Of a DNA stretch of 64,000 nucleotides, positions 52,801 to 64,000 are shown piece by piece. The DNA is from Hymenochaete sp. R1 (taxonomy: Eukaryota; Basidiomycota; Agaricomycetes; Hymenochaetales; Hymenochaetaceae). Numbering within the stretch: position 1 is the first letter of the stretch; every line of letters starts with the position of its first letter. The position numbers and the translations under genes are program-made. The notes under the pieces were generated by a model. That model saw only the letters and a list, made by a program, of their open reading frames with translations, did no database searches and was not told the origin of the DNA. The stretch covers positions 186,001-250,000 of the forward strand of contig JAFREE010000012.1 in assembly GCA_019400425.1 (NCBI GenBank), given 5' to 3'.

Positions 52801-55217
52801 GCTTGCTCTCATAATTTTTGAAGGTACATACCGGCAAAGCCAGATGTGCTTTCTCTTGCGAGTATCCTTTCGTCCTCTCGGCTCAGTGTTTGTAAGCCTT
52901 CGGTGCCTTCTGGAAGAGTTCCTGCTCCAGCATCAAAATCCATACCCTCTACGGGATCGTCGTCAGTTGACAGGCCTCCGGAATAATGCGCATGCATAGA
53001 GAGGTCGCCAATTTTGATGTGCTGGACGACCGACAGAATGAACATGGTGGTGCATATAGTCTTAGTTGGATCGTTCTGGTTAAATGTGAGCACATGTTTA
53101 ATTAGGTAAAATTCGAAGTCGCAGACCAAATCAATGCCAGGCAGGGTCAATTCAAGTAGAGGGACAAGATGTTTAGGACCGCCAATCCAAATCTTCTCGC
53201 TTACTAGTGGAAGCGCGACGCTTGTCAACATTCCGAGTGCTGCAGTCGTACGATGCGTTTCATTGACGGTTTCGAGTCCGTTATAAGCGCGTTCAAGCAA
53301 TAGAGGCATAATTATATCTGGCTCGAGCATTGACAAGTTCCGCGTTGCAGACTGCGCAAGTCCTAAAGAAATCGGGTCCTTCGCGAAAAGAATCAAGAAC
53401 AACGGAGAGCGAAGAGAGGTGACGAATGTGCGACGCATGCCACGATTCAGCCTGTGCGTCTAGAAGTCCTTTGTAAGGTTAATTGCGCAAGTCGCGTAGT
53501 GAAAGACGTACCACCGGCGTCTTACACTTAGGTTCTTCCTCTTCTTTCCAACGCTTGCAAAATTCAGCTGCGAGATGATGCAGGAAATCGGAAAGCTAAA
53601 GTGAGTGAGTAGCTAATCGCTGCGGATTTCCATAACGGGACATACTACCAAGGTCCAGGGCCCGGAGTTTGAGGGATGAAAGAAGACTTCTTTGCTTATG
53701 ATAATTTTCTCCAGTGAATCCAAAGCAGTAGAGCCTCCAGGTAAGTCAGAATCCAGGATTGAACTTCGTCTGACAGGTCCGTCCACAGACATAGAGTAAA
53801 CAAGCAATCTGGCAAATTCATCTGTGAACATGTAAGCACTCGGCAGCACCGATGCCAGGAGATAATCACATACATTGCCTATTGACGGTTTTTTTGACAC
53901 GAGCTCCCTCCTTAGCTAACGCTGCGTCTGCTTGTAGACCCGTATTGTGTATACCCTACGCCTCTATCATTAGTCTCCTCGAGCTTCATTTCGTCCATTA
54001 GAGTAAGGTGTTTACCTTGATTGAGCCAACGGCTTCGTCTTGAAGAGTCTTTGAGTCCGGTAATAAGGCTGAGCTTTGCTTCGAAGACTTTACCTAACAG
54101 ACCGAGCAGCTTGCTCATAAGGAACGCCCACTGCTGCTTTGAGAATATCCCGATATCTTTCCATCTGGCCCCGTCCTCTTGGCCCCAGCTTCCAGATTGC
54201 CCGTGAACGTGCTCCTCCGCCAAATTGCCCATGAGCTCGATGAACCGTTCGTCAATCGTCCTAGAGTTGAAAGCCTCCCAAATAGAGAATATGGCGGGTA
54301 AATAGTCTTGCGGGCGACCAAGTGGGAGGAAAGAAGTGAGAAGAGGTACAATACTTAGGTGCGTCTGCGAAAAAAACCACAGAGTGTGAGCCAGCTCCTA
54401 CAAGAAATGAACAGAGGTGTGCATACATTGGGGTTGAGAAGAGGCAAGAATGTCTCGAGAATATGCTTGATCTCATCTGCCGGAAAAAACCGCCTGCATG
54501 CTTCTGCAAGATGCAAAAGAATACTCGCCACGTTCCGACTAAATGGAAATTGAGCATACGGAGCCTTAAGGAACAAAAAAAAAAGATCTTACGACGAATC
54601 GAACAGCCTTTTGAATGGCCAGAGCTCCTTCTGTAGTATTCTCCAAAGAGGACGCCATTCCAATACTAAATCCTTTGCGTCGAGAGAAATAATCGAGTCA
54701 CGTTTGTGTGGCAACAGAGAGATGAACATCGTAGCTCTCTCGTGTAGAAGGTGGGATTCGGTTGGAATGACGCATAGCTCGTAGTAGAATTTCAGGAGCT
54801 TGACTCTTGCTGATTTTGACAAAGGGTATTTCAGGGACAGCCAACTATCAATGGTATGAGGCAAGAGCCAAAAAGAAAGGGGAGATACGGTACGAACGTA
54901 TTCAAACTTCCGTCCCACTTGCGAAGTATATCGACACGGTTGCTCCTCGTTGCTATGCACATCTTTTGTACAATGATTTCTAGGTGCTTTCCCATCTCCT
55001 GCGTGGACTCGCATTCATATGGAACAGAATTGATGTACGACTGAAGCGCTGCTTGCTGTTTTGCGAGTAGTATATCATCTGCGTTGACAGAGTCCTCACC
55101 AAGTTCGTCAACCGGAGACGCAGGCGTCGAAAGTCCCCCGGTATTCATAGCGAAGTCGTCACCCGCTGACGCTTTAAGAAACTGCTGAACCTTGTTTTGT
55201 AGTGTTCCAGGGTCCAT
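46858..55217 (-). CDS. BLM10: BLM10/PA200-type proteasome activator, copy 2 (complete)
   Basis: HEAT-repeat cap of the 20S proteasome, here complete over 8.4 kb with many short introns. The start ATG is 55215-55217 (MDPGTLQNKVQQFLKASAGD); the longer frame upstream begins at a non-ATG codon. Matching blocks to copy 1 include LQSYINSVPYECESTQEMGK, YPLSKSARVKLLKFYYELCV, ALDSLEKIIISKEVFFHPSN, CKRWKEEEEPKCKTP, LEPDIIMPLLLERAYNGLET and ALSDSTDPRYKTILKHRAKF. C-terminal blocks follow, including TWHIDERAFTADQLQDLSTM. The last intron (46866-46918, GTTGGT..TAG) joins GTSY to YA, so the protein ends TSYYA, an HbYX tail of the kind that docks into the 20S alpha ring and opens its gate. Unspliced, it would end SYCWS. 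No disabling change was seen. It diverges from the AIM18-like gene. Confidence 0.93.
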
Positions 55218-55787
55218 CCCATTGAAGTTCGAAGATAAGAACGTGATGATATACACGCAAGCTTGTCTTTGTTTTCGTTTGTCAATTGCACCTCAAGGTG
55301 AGAGCGGTGTAGTTAATGTTCGTAAGCCTTCCTATCGTGAGAAAATGTCACGGCTTCTTTCGTGTCGGAAAGCACGTGAATCAGTGGAAGCATTTTTTAT
55401 TTGGCCTAGGCTTCCACCGACGATCTTTTTCTCGCGCTTTATGATACGGCCAAACATCTCTGAGAAATTAGACAATGTTATAAGATGTGTTGCAGCTTAC
55501 CGCTCAGGACCGCCAGGCATGGGGAAGGGCTAGACCAAGCGTGGATTTATGGTTTGGGGACTGAGAACTAGGGCTCATGGTGGAATCAAGGGAAAAAAGA
55601 ATTTGCCGCGGTAACTCTTGAGTATCGTGGGAAAGGAGATCGCCGCGGACGAGAAAGTTGCATACGTCGGTGGAGGCCAGTACGAACTCGAAGCGGAACT
55701 AATCAGCGAAAACAGCCAAGTGCAAGTACTACTGCATATTATTACGCAGCCTCGGCGTGGATATTGTGCTGAGTCGGAGCCGTCATC
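55218..55787. promoter_or_regulatory. Divergent promoter region, BLM10 copy 2 / AIM18-like
   Basis: 570 bases between two start codons that point away from each other. Both promoters must lie here. No particular binding site was recognised. Confidence 0.6.
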
Positions 55788-56939
55788 ATGTCCGCCCTTC
55801 GTTTGTCTCGGGAATGTTTGAAAGCTATTTCAAGGTCCAACCCACGAGACTGTCGGCGTCTGCTGTCGACTAGGGTCCCTGTATCGAACCCTTCTCGCGC
55901 GAACTTTCGGCGAGGAGCTTTCATCGCTCTCTCTGCTACCGTTGTGGCCGCGACCATTTGTCTCCAATTAAAAGATGCTATTCTCTTAGATGTGCAGGCA
56001 CCAGTTCATGCTTCACTCGGCGGTGAAGTAATCTCAGTTCGTTGTTCGTGATTTGTTTTCATTCTACGATCATTAAATTGACATGTTCTATGAGAAGGTG
56101 ACCCTGCGACAGGTGTGGAGTTTCCGGAGACGCTCATCGTGCCTTCGAAAATCCAACTCCCACCCTTTCAACTCGTTGGAGTTGGTGTCCGCACTGTTTC
56201 TTTTCTAAGAATGAAGGTGTACTCCGTCGGGTTCTATGCTGATCTCTCCAACCCAGCTTTGAGAGTGAGTTCGAGTTCGTTTTCGCATTCTTTCTTCTTT
56301 CTAACTCTTTCAGATTCCTAATAATCTCAGCGCTGAAGAAAAGCTTGATTATATTGTGTCCAACACTGCGTGTGTGATCCGAATAAGTAGGCTTTGCAGT
56401 CTTATTCTCTGTGTGCGGCTGGCTAAACTGCACAACAGTCCCGGTTAGAAACACGTCGTTCTCTCATTTACGAGACGGGTTCATGCGTACTATGCAAGCA
56501 CACTTATCGTCACAGCTGAAGGATGGGAAAGTGACTTCGCAGGAGGCGGAATCATCGCAATCCCCGCTGCGCAAGTTCAAATCGATGTTCCCTTCGACGA
56601 ACTTGAAAAAGGGTACACCGTTAGATATAATACTACTTCCGCCTCCGAAGAGCACGACGGAATACAGAACATTGGTAGTACGAGACCTCGGATCCGTTGA
56701 AAGCAACTGGCTCTCTAAGTGAGTAAGATAACGCATGTTTCTGCTTTTCGATATTGAGCTTTGCATAGGCAATTCGTGATGGCTTACTTCAGGGACGATG
56801 GTTTGAGTCCACCGGTATGGCAATATGTTTTTCTATTGTTGAATTATATTGAACGGGACAAAATATGTATAGATGAAAAAATCAGTTCTAGGCTATCTTT
56901 CGAACTCACCCACACTATCTTTCACCTGAACGAGAGGAA
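55788..56939 (+). CDS. AIM18: Chalcone-isomerase-like mitochondrial protein (AIM18 family)
   Basis: Fungal relative of the chalcone isomerase fold; such proteins are mitochondrial and of unclear activity, some members binding haem or fatty acids. The ATG at 55788 opens an Arg-rich presequence (MSALRLSRECLKAISRSNPR), then a hydrophobic segment (RRGAFIALSATVVAATICLQ) that may be a membrane anchor. The domain follows: VEFPETLIVPSKIQLPPFQL, VGVGVRTVSFLRMKVYSVGF with YADL, VPVRNTSFSHLRDGFMRTMQ, KKGTPLDIILLPPPKS and SKQFVMAYFRDDGLSPP. A last intron (GTATGG..TAG) joins this to MKKSVLGYLSNSPTLSFT and the stop at 56937-56939; SPP-(L/M)KKSV is the usual family ending, which supports this intron. It diverges from BLM10 copy 2. 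Confidence 0.88.
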
Positions 56940-57307
56940 TGGGGAAGGAATACTACGAATATCCGCACGGTCTTCTAGGGACTTTACATTGGCCTTTTAT
57001 ATGACTTTTTTATAGTCTTCTCATAATCGATTAACCGCGCTAAGTATTGTGCGGTGTTTGTTTAGATAGGCTAATGTCGATCTTGTTTTGTGTGAGATGA
57101 GGTAACCGCTTGAGCTCCAGTTTCAAATCTTGACCGAGACCACCATAACGCTATAATAATTTCTACAAGTTCATATTCATCGGTTCTTGTGGCGAATAAC
57201 GCCCTCGATAGCACACTCCTCGTGCTCTTCATTGTCTATTTGCGTAAGAGTCTATCAATCGACTCAGGTTTGGTTCATACTCCAAGGCACGGCTCTGAGA
57301 ATTTCTT
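56940..57307. other. Intergenic spacer
   Basis: About 370 bases between two plus-strand genes, likely the 3' UTR of the AIM18-like gene and the promoter of the transporter. No motif was recognised. Confidence 0.5.
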
Positions 57308-59481
57308 ATGGACGCATCTTGGCGTAGCATACTTGCTCTGGTCGTATTCTTTCTGACCAGTAAGTCTATGTTCTTGCGAAAGTCATTTCGCATTGACTAT
57401 ACACGATTTCCTATCATTTTCTCGTCCAGACCTTGTTGGAGTCTTTCCACTTCGAATACCAATACCAATCCCGACGCCCGCAATCGTACTTGCCGCGAAG
57501 ACAGCTGTCCACCTACGTTTTTGCCACCCTTCTACGTCATGCTGTAGTGACCATCCGAAGATCGCAAGAAATGACCATGAAAGTCAAATCCGGCCCTTGG
57601 TGCTCTGGCATAGGTTCACCGTCGGCTTCCAAACTGCTCCGCTAGCAGCTGTGTTGTTGCTATTGGCTACGGGCGTCCTTCATGGGACGGAAGTACGAGA
57701 GGGCATTACGGGTACTAGCGGTATCGAACCGTTGGATATCATGGCTCTCTTCATGTCCTTGGTGTGTTGGTCTTTCTCGTGCATGTACACTTCTGCTTAC
57801 GCTAGTGTCAGGCTTATATGGCCATCTCTTTAGATGCGACTGGCTTGTTCCGTTTCTTGGCTTTCTGGGTAGTGCGGAAGGGTGGGTCATCTGGGAGGAA
57901 ACTCTTCCTATATCTGTATTCTTTCTTCTTTATCGCTGGTATATTTGTCGGTAACGTGAGTCAGGAATGTATTGATCTTAAACCTAAACTGATGCAGAAT
58001 CAGGATCCTGTGGTGCTTTTTGGGACGCCGTTCTTGGCATATTTCTCGCGGGCGTCTGGGTATGTCCTTTTCAAGTATCTCGTAAGGTGAATCTAATATT
58101 CTTGTTTCCAGCATTACACCTCCTACGGCCTGGGTTTTTGCCCAGTTCATCGCTGCCAACACAGGTTACATTATCTTGTATCATATCTTCTCCTCGCTGA
58201 CGGTCTTTCGCAGCCTCGGCGGTTCTCCCTTCGTCAAATTTAACGAATTTGGTACTCACTGGCGCCTTTTCGTTCTCCTTCATTTCATACGCAGCCCATG
58301 CCGTCCTTCCAACTCTGGCTGTCGCGATTGTGATCTACCCTCTCCTCGCTTTTGTTCTCTTCAAGTCCAGAGAGCTTATTCCTCACGAAATTGACGTGAT
58401 CGAGCCGCAATCTCCGTCTATTATTGGACCTGCCCCGAGCTCTCGTTCTGTATCATCAATCAGCAACCACCCACCCGGTGTCCTTACAGACAAGCATGGT
58501 GCTATCTTTGGCTCTGCTTTGATGACAGTCACGCTTGCGGTCCTCGTTGGGACGTCTCCATTGAAAATACCGGTGTGGAGGGTGACTGTTCCCCCTGCAC
58601 TCATCATGATCGCCAGGGATATTTGGCATGACAGAAACTTATGGAAAAAGAGCCCTACCGGGCCCGAAGAGATTGATCCTGAGCAACAGGGTCAGCAGAC
58701 AGGAGCTGTCCCTGTGCAGGACCTCGGTCGGGTAACGTGCTGCAAGTCCAAAGCAAACACTGAATCAGCGACGCAGTATCCTGACGGAACTAGTACCTCC
58801 GTGGAGAAAGATAAGCCAACCAGAACTCTCCACTCTTTCTACCATTCTATCCAAAAAGACACTCTCCCAACTCTCCTAAGTATCCTTCCCCGCCTCCCCA
58901 TCTCCCTCGTCCTCTTTGCATTCTGCATGTTCATCCTCGTCCAGGCATTAACGACATGGGGCTGGGTTGAGGTTTTTGCTGGGTGGTGGACGGCTTGGAT
59001 AAACACTTGTGAGAGTGTCGGGTCAGGGTTTGCAGTGGTGGGTGCCATATATGGGATGTTAGTGGTAAGCACGGTACTGTGTAATGTGCGTTCGCTGTTC
59101 ACGTAGACTTGAGGCCGCCACTAGTACTGATCGATTTCTCGTTCGTATTTACTGTATTCTCAGATTTGCGGGACTAATATCGGCACGACCATCCTCCTCG
59201 CGCGCGTCCTCCAATCCTGGCTCTTGTCCTCCTCCTTTACGATTGACCCCAAACTGCGTCTTGGGTCAATCTACGCCCTCGCGCTTGGAACGAATTTTGG
59301 TGCATACACCTTCTCTTTCTCTGCTTCACTTGCCGGTCTCCTCTGGCGGGGCATTTTACGTCAGAAAGGGATTGTTGTCTCGCAGCGGCACTTCGCGGAG
59401 TACAACTTACCTACAATTGCGGTTGCGGTGGTCGTTGCGGGGGCAGTATTGGTGGCAGAGGTATATGTTGTCGGAAAATGA
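57308..59481 (+). CDS. ArsB/NhaD (ion transporter) superfamily membrane protein
   Basis: Polytopic membrane protein of the citrate/arsenite/Na+ transporter fold. The start ATG is 57308 (MDASWRSILALVVFFLT, first helix); a GTAAGT..CAG intron leads to NLVGVFPLRIPIPIPTPAIV. The later blocks are TAPLAAVLLLLATGVLHG, AISLDATGLFRFLAFWVVRK, FFFIAGIFVGN, FSRASGITPPTAWVFAQFIA and NTASAVLPSSNLTNLVLTGA. The last resembles the SSNPTNLV hairpin that forms the substrate site in this superfamily. A long hydrophilic loop of about 180 residues (IPHEIDVIEPQSPS... to about RTLHSFYHS) separates the two halves, and a second repeat, FAGTNIGTTILLARVLQSWL and LGTNFGAYTFSFSASLAGLL, carries the matching (A/G)TNxG motif. 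Substrate unknown: arsenite, sodium/proton or an organic acid are all possible. Confidence 0.8.
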
Positions 59482-59771
59482 TAAAACTTACTAATTCATA
59501 TTCTCGTTAAGAAAGAAAGATTTTTGGGATTGTTTGGCTGGTAGTCTCCTTGGTCTTTGGTGGTGTAGAAGGATTTTTTAGTGCAGTAATGTACCTCGTA
59601 GTGTAAGCATAAGTCTGATTATCAAAGCGTATCAAAGCAGGGGGTAGGTACAGATACATAATAATACAAAACTGATAAACGAAAATTCCAGCTCTACAGC
59701 CATATTTAAGACATCCAAAATACCTTCGAGTTTGTTTATGTATTTTCATCCCTCTGCCTTACTCAAGCCAT

Positions 59772-62301
59772 TCAATCCGCAATCGCCAACGTAACAATCA
59801 GGTACCCGTTTGCAGCCAAAATGACCAGCCAAATTGCATACGACAAGATCGTCAACGGCCACCCATTCCTGTAATCGACATACTCGACTTCATCAGCGTT
59901 CACTTCGGGGCCTGAATCAGCTATTTCGTCGCAATGGGTATGGGAAAGGGGAGTTGGAAGAATGCCATTTGTGTCCGTTGAGGCGGCTCGCCGCTTTTCC
60001 TTGCCTTTTCCCCTGCTTTTCTTTTCGGACGGGGGTGTCGAAGAGGTGTCATCTGCCGGATCCTCATCCGCAGAGTCCTCGATTATTTCTATTTCAGCAT
60101 CCTCAAGAATCTTCCTTTCATTCCCGCTGCAATCATTTTCGCCATTCTTTTCGGTCTCTCCCTTACCTCCCACTTCTTTCTCATCCCTAAGTACTCCTTT
60201 ACCCTTACTTGTCCCACTTTCGCCTGTAACCGGTTTGGGGACACGCATGACAAGACTCGAAGATGTGAGCCAGATGAGTGGGAACATGACGAAAGGGAGG
60301 ACGATGCTGAGTATGACCTGCGACACGACGAGGAGGGTGTCGATGCCCGCCCGGCCGAGGCAGATTGCAACGACCATAGCAGGCACAATACCCAGGAGAC
60401 GTGTGAGGAGACGACGGAGGAAGGGCTGAAAGAGGAAATGTGGTCAGCACAAGCGAATGGGAAAGGACAAAGAGGGACACTCACCGAGACGGTCCAATGA
60501 ATGAAACCTTCCGAGACGATTTGGCCTGCGAGCGTAGCGGTGATACTCGCACTCTGCCCTGAACAAATAAGTGCAATTGCGAACACGACGGCAGCCGCTG
60601 TGAAGAAAAGAAAAGGAAAGCCAGCAAATGAACTTTAAGCTAATCTTACCCAATAGGATGAGAAAAAGGTAACATACGCGGACCAACGAAGTTTTTGATC
60701 AAGTCGTGCGCGTCAAAAAGGCCCGCCGAAGACCCGTCCATAGATCTTCCAGACCCATAGAAAAAGACGGCCCCGGCCAGAATAAGAATCCTAAAGGCAT
60801 GATAAGACTTCAATACTACGCTTGATCAAAGAAAGTTTGCAAATAGGAAGACTTACGCAGAATTGATGACGACCGCGATGCCAAGAAGACTGAGGATGAT
60901 GTCCCAGATGCCGTGACTGTAGTGGGACTTTACAAAAGCAAGATCATTGTTTTTTCTCTCGCCGTAAGGTGTCCAGGTATCAGGCCGGCCTTCGTCTTGG
61001 CCTTCCCTCAAGCGCCTAGGGTAGAAAAGGTCTTTAAAAGCTTTCTTGAATCTGCTCCTTGGACCAGTGGATAAACTGCTGGCGGATGTAGATGGTCCCG
61101 GAAGAACGACGTTCGGCGGTGACCTTGCATTTGTTGATGATACACGGTCGTGTGTTGCGAGGTGAGAACCAAGAAAGAGAGCATGGGGCATAACAGTAGC
61201 CCCTATGATGCCGACCGCTGCGAATAAACGATAAGTTTCGGAGAAGGTATGAACGATACAAATACAAACCGGAATAAAGAGCGGAAGGTTCTATGATCGT
61301 TTTTGAAGGAAGGTAGCCCTCGAACACGAGAGCCCAATCCGGAGAAACTTTGAATAAGAGGACGACGAAACAAACAAAAACGACCGAAACCTTGAAGCAG
61401 CGTCAGTGAGCTCAAACATGAAAGTAAAGCCACATCGAGAACTCACGAGGCCAATAATGATAAATTCAAAAATGCGAACACCTTTCCGTTGGCCTTTCGT
61501 CGGATCACCGACAAAGAGAATGAAAAGGCAGTCAGCTGCTGTCAGGAGGACGGCAACCGGAAGTGGAATTGCTGGGATTATAAGGACGATGCCTATGGCT
61601 GACCCAAGTAGCTCGGCGATGTCGGTGCTGATTATGGCTAGTTCCGAGAGCAGATAGAGCGGGTAGAGGAAGGCATAACGAACAAGTCTCGGATAGCGAG
61701 GATGGTTGTTCAACAAGAGGCGGCAGTGAGCTGCCAAGTCTTTACGATTAAACAATCCAAAGAGTCAGCTTATTATTCATAGTGCAAAGGGTAAGATAGG
61801 TTGACTAACCTAGGCCTGTGACGCATCCGAGCTTGGAGGAAAGCACCTGGCCAGATTGAAATCCCGAGTTGAGCAATCGTCAGCCACCCGAATCCTGTTG
61901 AACAATTTGCTGCTATTAAAAATGCTCACCTGAAGTACTACAGCACCCAAACCTGCTAGCAGGACAACAAAGAGGAGTTTATAACCAAATTCTGAGCCAG
62001 CCAGGAGATCAGTGCTCCAATTCCCACTGCATGAATGAACAAGTGAAAGTGCTTTAGCTTTCGGAACCGAGAAGACTCTATCGCGGACAGCCAGCACTCA
62101 CGGATCAAAGTACGCGACAGCACAGACGATGCCTACGCCCGTATGATGCTTGAGATGTCTCCCGACAGTCTTGCATACTGCCCAAGCCTGTTCCGCCTTG
62201 GCTCGTAAAAGAACCGGCCGCTCGGGAGAGGCGAGAGCAGGGACGGGAGTGGCCTCAGATGGGCGGATGGGGGCAGAAAGACTATGGAGGAAGTCGGACA
62301 T
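59772..62301 (-). CDS. SMF1: NRAMP-family divalent metal transporter (Smf type)
   Basis: Proton-coupled Mn2+/Fe2+ importer. The start ATG is 62299-62301 ([20 protein letters not shown]). About ten exons carry a complete transporter: [20 protein letters not shown] holds the DPGN motif whose Asp and Asn bind metal in TM1; [19 protein letters not shown] (TM3); [20 protein letters not shown] holds the MPH motif whose Met binds metal in TM6; [20 protein letters not shown] (TM8); and [20 protein letters not shown] (TM9-10). A charged loop of about 100 residues ([18 protein letters not shown] onward, Glu/Asp/Ser/Lys-rich) precedes the last helix, [20 protein letters not shown]. Metal-binding residues are intact. 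The paralogue (Smf1, 2 or 3) cannot be fixed. It shares a 219-base divergent promoter with MED6. Confidence 0.93.
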
Positions 62302-62520
62302 CGTTCATGGGGGAAAGAACGGGGGAGAGGGCTCGGAGGACGGGGTATAAGACAGATGAGACGAACATTGGGAAGGGAAAGGGAGGGAAGAGGGTGAGGG
62401 AGCAAGACCCAAGGTTTCGGGCGTACCAGTCTATCGGGTGCTCTACTCACTCAAGACTCGCTCGCTCGCTGCTCGTCGATGATCTCCGCGCGTAACGTTA
62501 GCCACTGACCACCACCACCA
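62302..62520. promoter_or_regulatory. Short divergent promoter, NRAMP / MED6
   Basis: Only 219 bases separate the two start codons, so the two genes probably share promoter elements. It has purine-rich sequence next to the NRAMP start and a CTCGCTCGCT run near 62458. No known site was identified. Confidence 0.65.
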
Positions 62521-63908
62521 ATGGACGCAGACGACCTTCATCCAATAGACGACTACAGCCATCGCTTCTTCATATGGCACGAATGGATCCAGGTAAGTTA
62601 TCAGATAAATGATAATATAATTTGACTTTCAGTGTTTCTCATCTGCTACCCGTAGGCAAACGGTCCCCTGATGTCAGAGTCCCAAGCACTCGACTATTTC
62701 GCCTCTTCAATGTATTATGACAAACAGAGCAACAACCAGGTCATACGAATGCAGACAATGCTCACAGGCCAACCTCTTCTCAACGAAGCTGAAGAACTCA
62801 AGTGAGTGAGTGCCCCTTTCGTTTGTGTACTGTGTCCGTCTTATGTATCGTTTTTACTTGCTGTCTTCCCATGTCATGCTCTTCTACCTCCGTGTCTCCG
62901 TTTTGTTCCTCGACTACTCAGGCGCTTCACCGGCATAGAGTTTGCTATCGTACACGCCCAGCCGCCCTCGTTTTTCGTCATTCACAAGCGTGAGCGTTTG
63001 TCTCCAGAAGAAGGTCTCTTCCGTCTCACGTTGCCCTCCGCCAAGTGCTCACCCACTCCCACAGTGCGACCTCTCGCCGCCTACTTCATCGTCAACAACC
63101 GCATCTACCAGTCACCAGACGTATATTCCGTTTTATCCAATCGCCTCGTGAGTGATAAGATATCCTTTCCCCGCACGATTCATATGTTAACGCTGGCTGT
63201 ATGCTCTGGGTACAGCTCACAAGTCTACATGCGCTACAAAGCTCCCTCGATATCCTCCGTACAAATAGACCCGACTACACTCCCCGGTCCGGCTTCGGTT
63301 GGCCCATAGTCGAGCCTTCAGCGCTCGAGCTAGCAGCAAAAAGAAAAGCAGCCGAAGACAACATCACCATCGACGAGAAAGGATCGACCGAGTCGTTACT
63401 CGCCGCCGCTTCTTCCTCCTTGAAACAACAACAGCCACCACCACAAAAGTCATTGATTCGAAAGGACACGACAACGGGTAGTCCCGGCGCTTCGACTCCT
63501 TCATCGAAGACAAAGGCAAAGAAGCAACAGAACCTGTTGCCCTTACTCGCGGCCATGAGCACGACTGCTGCCCATTCAAACGCAACGTTCTCGACACGCG
63601 ACTTATCCGAGGTCGTACCTCCCGCCTCGGATTCTGTTGCCATCTCTCGTGCTGCGTCCACGCCTGCACCCGTTCCTCCGCCATCATCTACGAGAGAGGA
63701 AACGCCCGGACCGTTGTCAGTGCCGCCGTCTGCAGGTCTCAAGTCGACTCCGTCCATGTCCATGGGCATGTCACAATCGCAAAGTCAGACGCAGGTTCCA
63801 CCGGATTCTAGTGGGTCTGTTGCTTCGAGGCCATCTACTTCTAGTGGGAGGAAGAAGAAGAAACGAGAGAACACAGGTTCTGGTGTTATTCCTGGGGTCC
63901 CAGTATAA
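62521..63908 (+). CDS. MED6: Mediator complex subunit 6
   Basis: Head-module subunit of Mediator, the RNA polymerase II coactivator in the nucleus. The start ATG is 62521 (MDADDLHPIDDYSHRFFIWH). Exons then give ANGPLMSESQALDYFASSMY with YDKQSNNQV, RFTGIEFAIVHAQPPSFFVI and TVRPLAAYFIVNNRIYQSPD with VYSVLSNRL, all matching the MED6 domain (W..W..G, LDYFA.S.FYD, G.EF.....P.LFVI.K, AYYIV...IYQAPD). A last exon carries SLHALQSSLDILRTNRPDYT and GFGWPIVEP. After the domain comes a low-complexity Ser/Pro/Thr-rich extension of about 200 residues ending in a basic patch (GRKKKKRENTG) and GVIPGVPV. The fungal protein is therefore longer than human MED6. Reading frames agree across the introns I checked. 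Confidence 0.93.
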
Positions 63909-64000
63909 TGGACTTATAAGTGTCGACGTCATGACGCACTTGCGGAAATGGTAGTCTTCATGAGCTCAGAATCTTACAGAGCTTGCGAGTGGTCGAGCAA

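Overview
The window reads as nuclear DNA of a filamentous basidiomycete, most likely a mushroom-forming agaricomycete. Genes are cut by many short introns (about 50-120 nt, mostly GT..AG with GTATGT/GTACGT/GTAAGT donors), are packed on both strands, and encode fungal protein types (BLM10, AIM18, a two-finger CCCH protein, GH18 chitinase with a CBM5/12 module, choline kinase). No bacterial operons, CRISPR, rRNA or convincing tRNA were seen. Gene ends are given as first to last coding base with introns included; untranslated regions were not mapped.

Left part (1-10.7 kb, minus strand): the N-terminal half of a BLM10/PA200 proteasome activator that runs off the left edge, a coiled-coil protein resembling Rxt2 of the Rpd3L deacetylase complex, a REX4-like exonuclease fold that has lost nearly all catalytic residues, and mitochondrial biotin synthase.

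Gene-poor block (10.7-21.8 kb): one gene for a largely disordered protein with a short conserved N-terminal domain (15.9-17.8 kb), flanked by about 5.2 and 4.0 kb of low-complexity DNA. This DNA holds short tandem repeats, a dense cluster of the palindrome AGTACT, homopolymer tracts and coding-like debris.

Middle (21.8-46.8 kb): a WRN-type 3'-5' exonuclease with intact catalytic residues, a secreted chitinase, casein kinase 2 alpha, a small SET-domain protein, the mitochondrial DnaJ Mdj1, an MFS drug/amino-acid type transporter, choline kinase, and a TIS11/Zfs1-type CCCH mRNA-binding protein.

Right part (46.8-64 kb): a second, complete and clearly diverged BLM10 on the same strand as the first, with its HbYX tail split by the last intron; then an AIM18/chalcone-isomerase-like mitochondrial protein, an ArsB/NhaD-type membrane transporter, an NRAMP metal transporter and Mediator subunit 6.

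The genes are mostly unrelated housekeeping functions and do not form a pathway cluster. The points most worth a second look are the two BLM10 paralogues about 42 kb apart, the catalytically dead REX4-like protein, and the gene-poor AGTACT-rich block.
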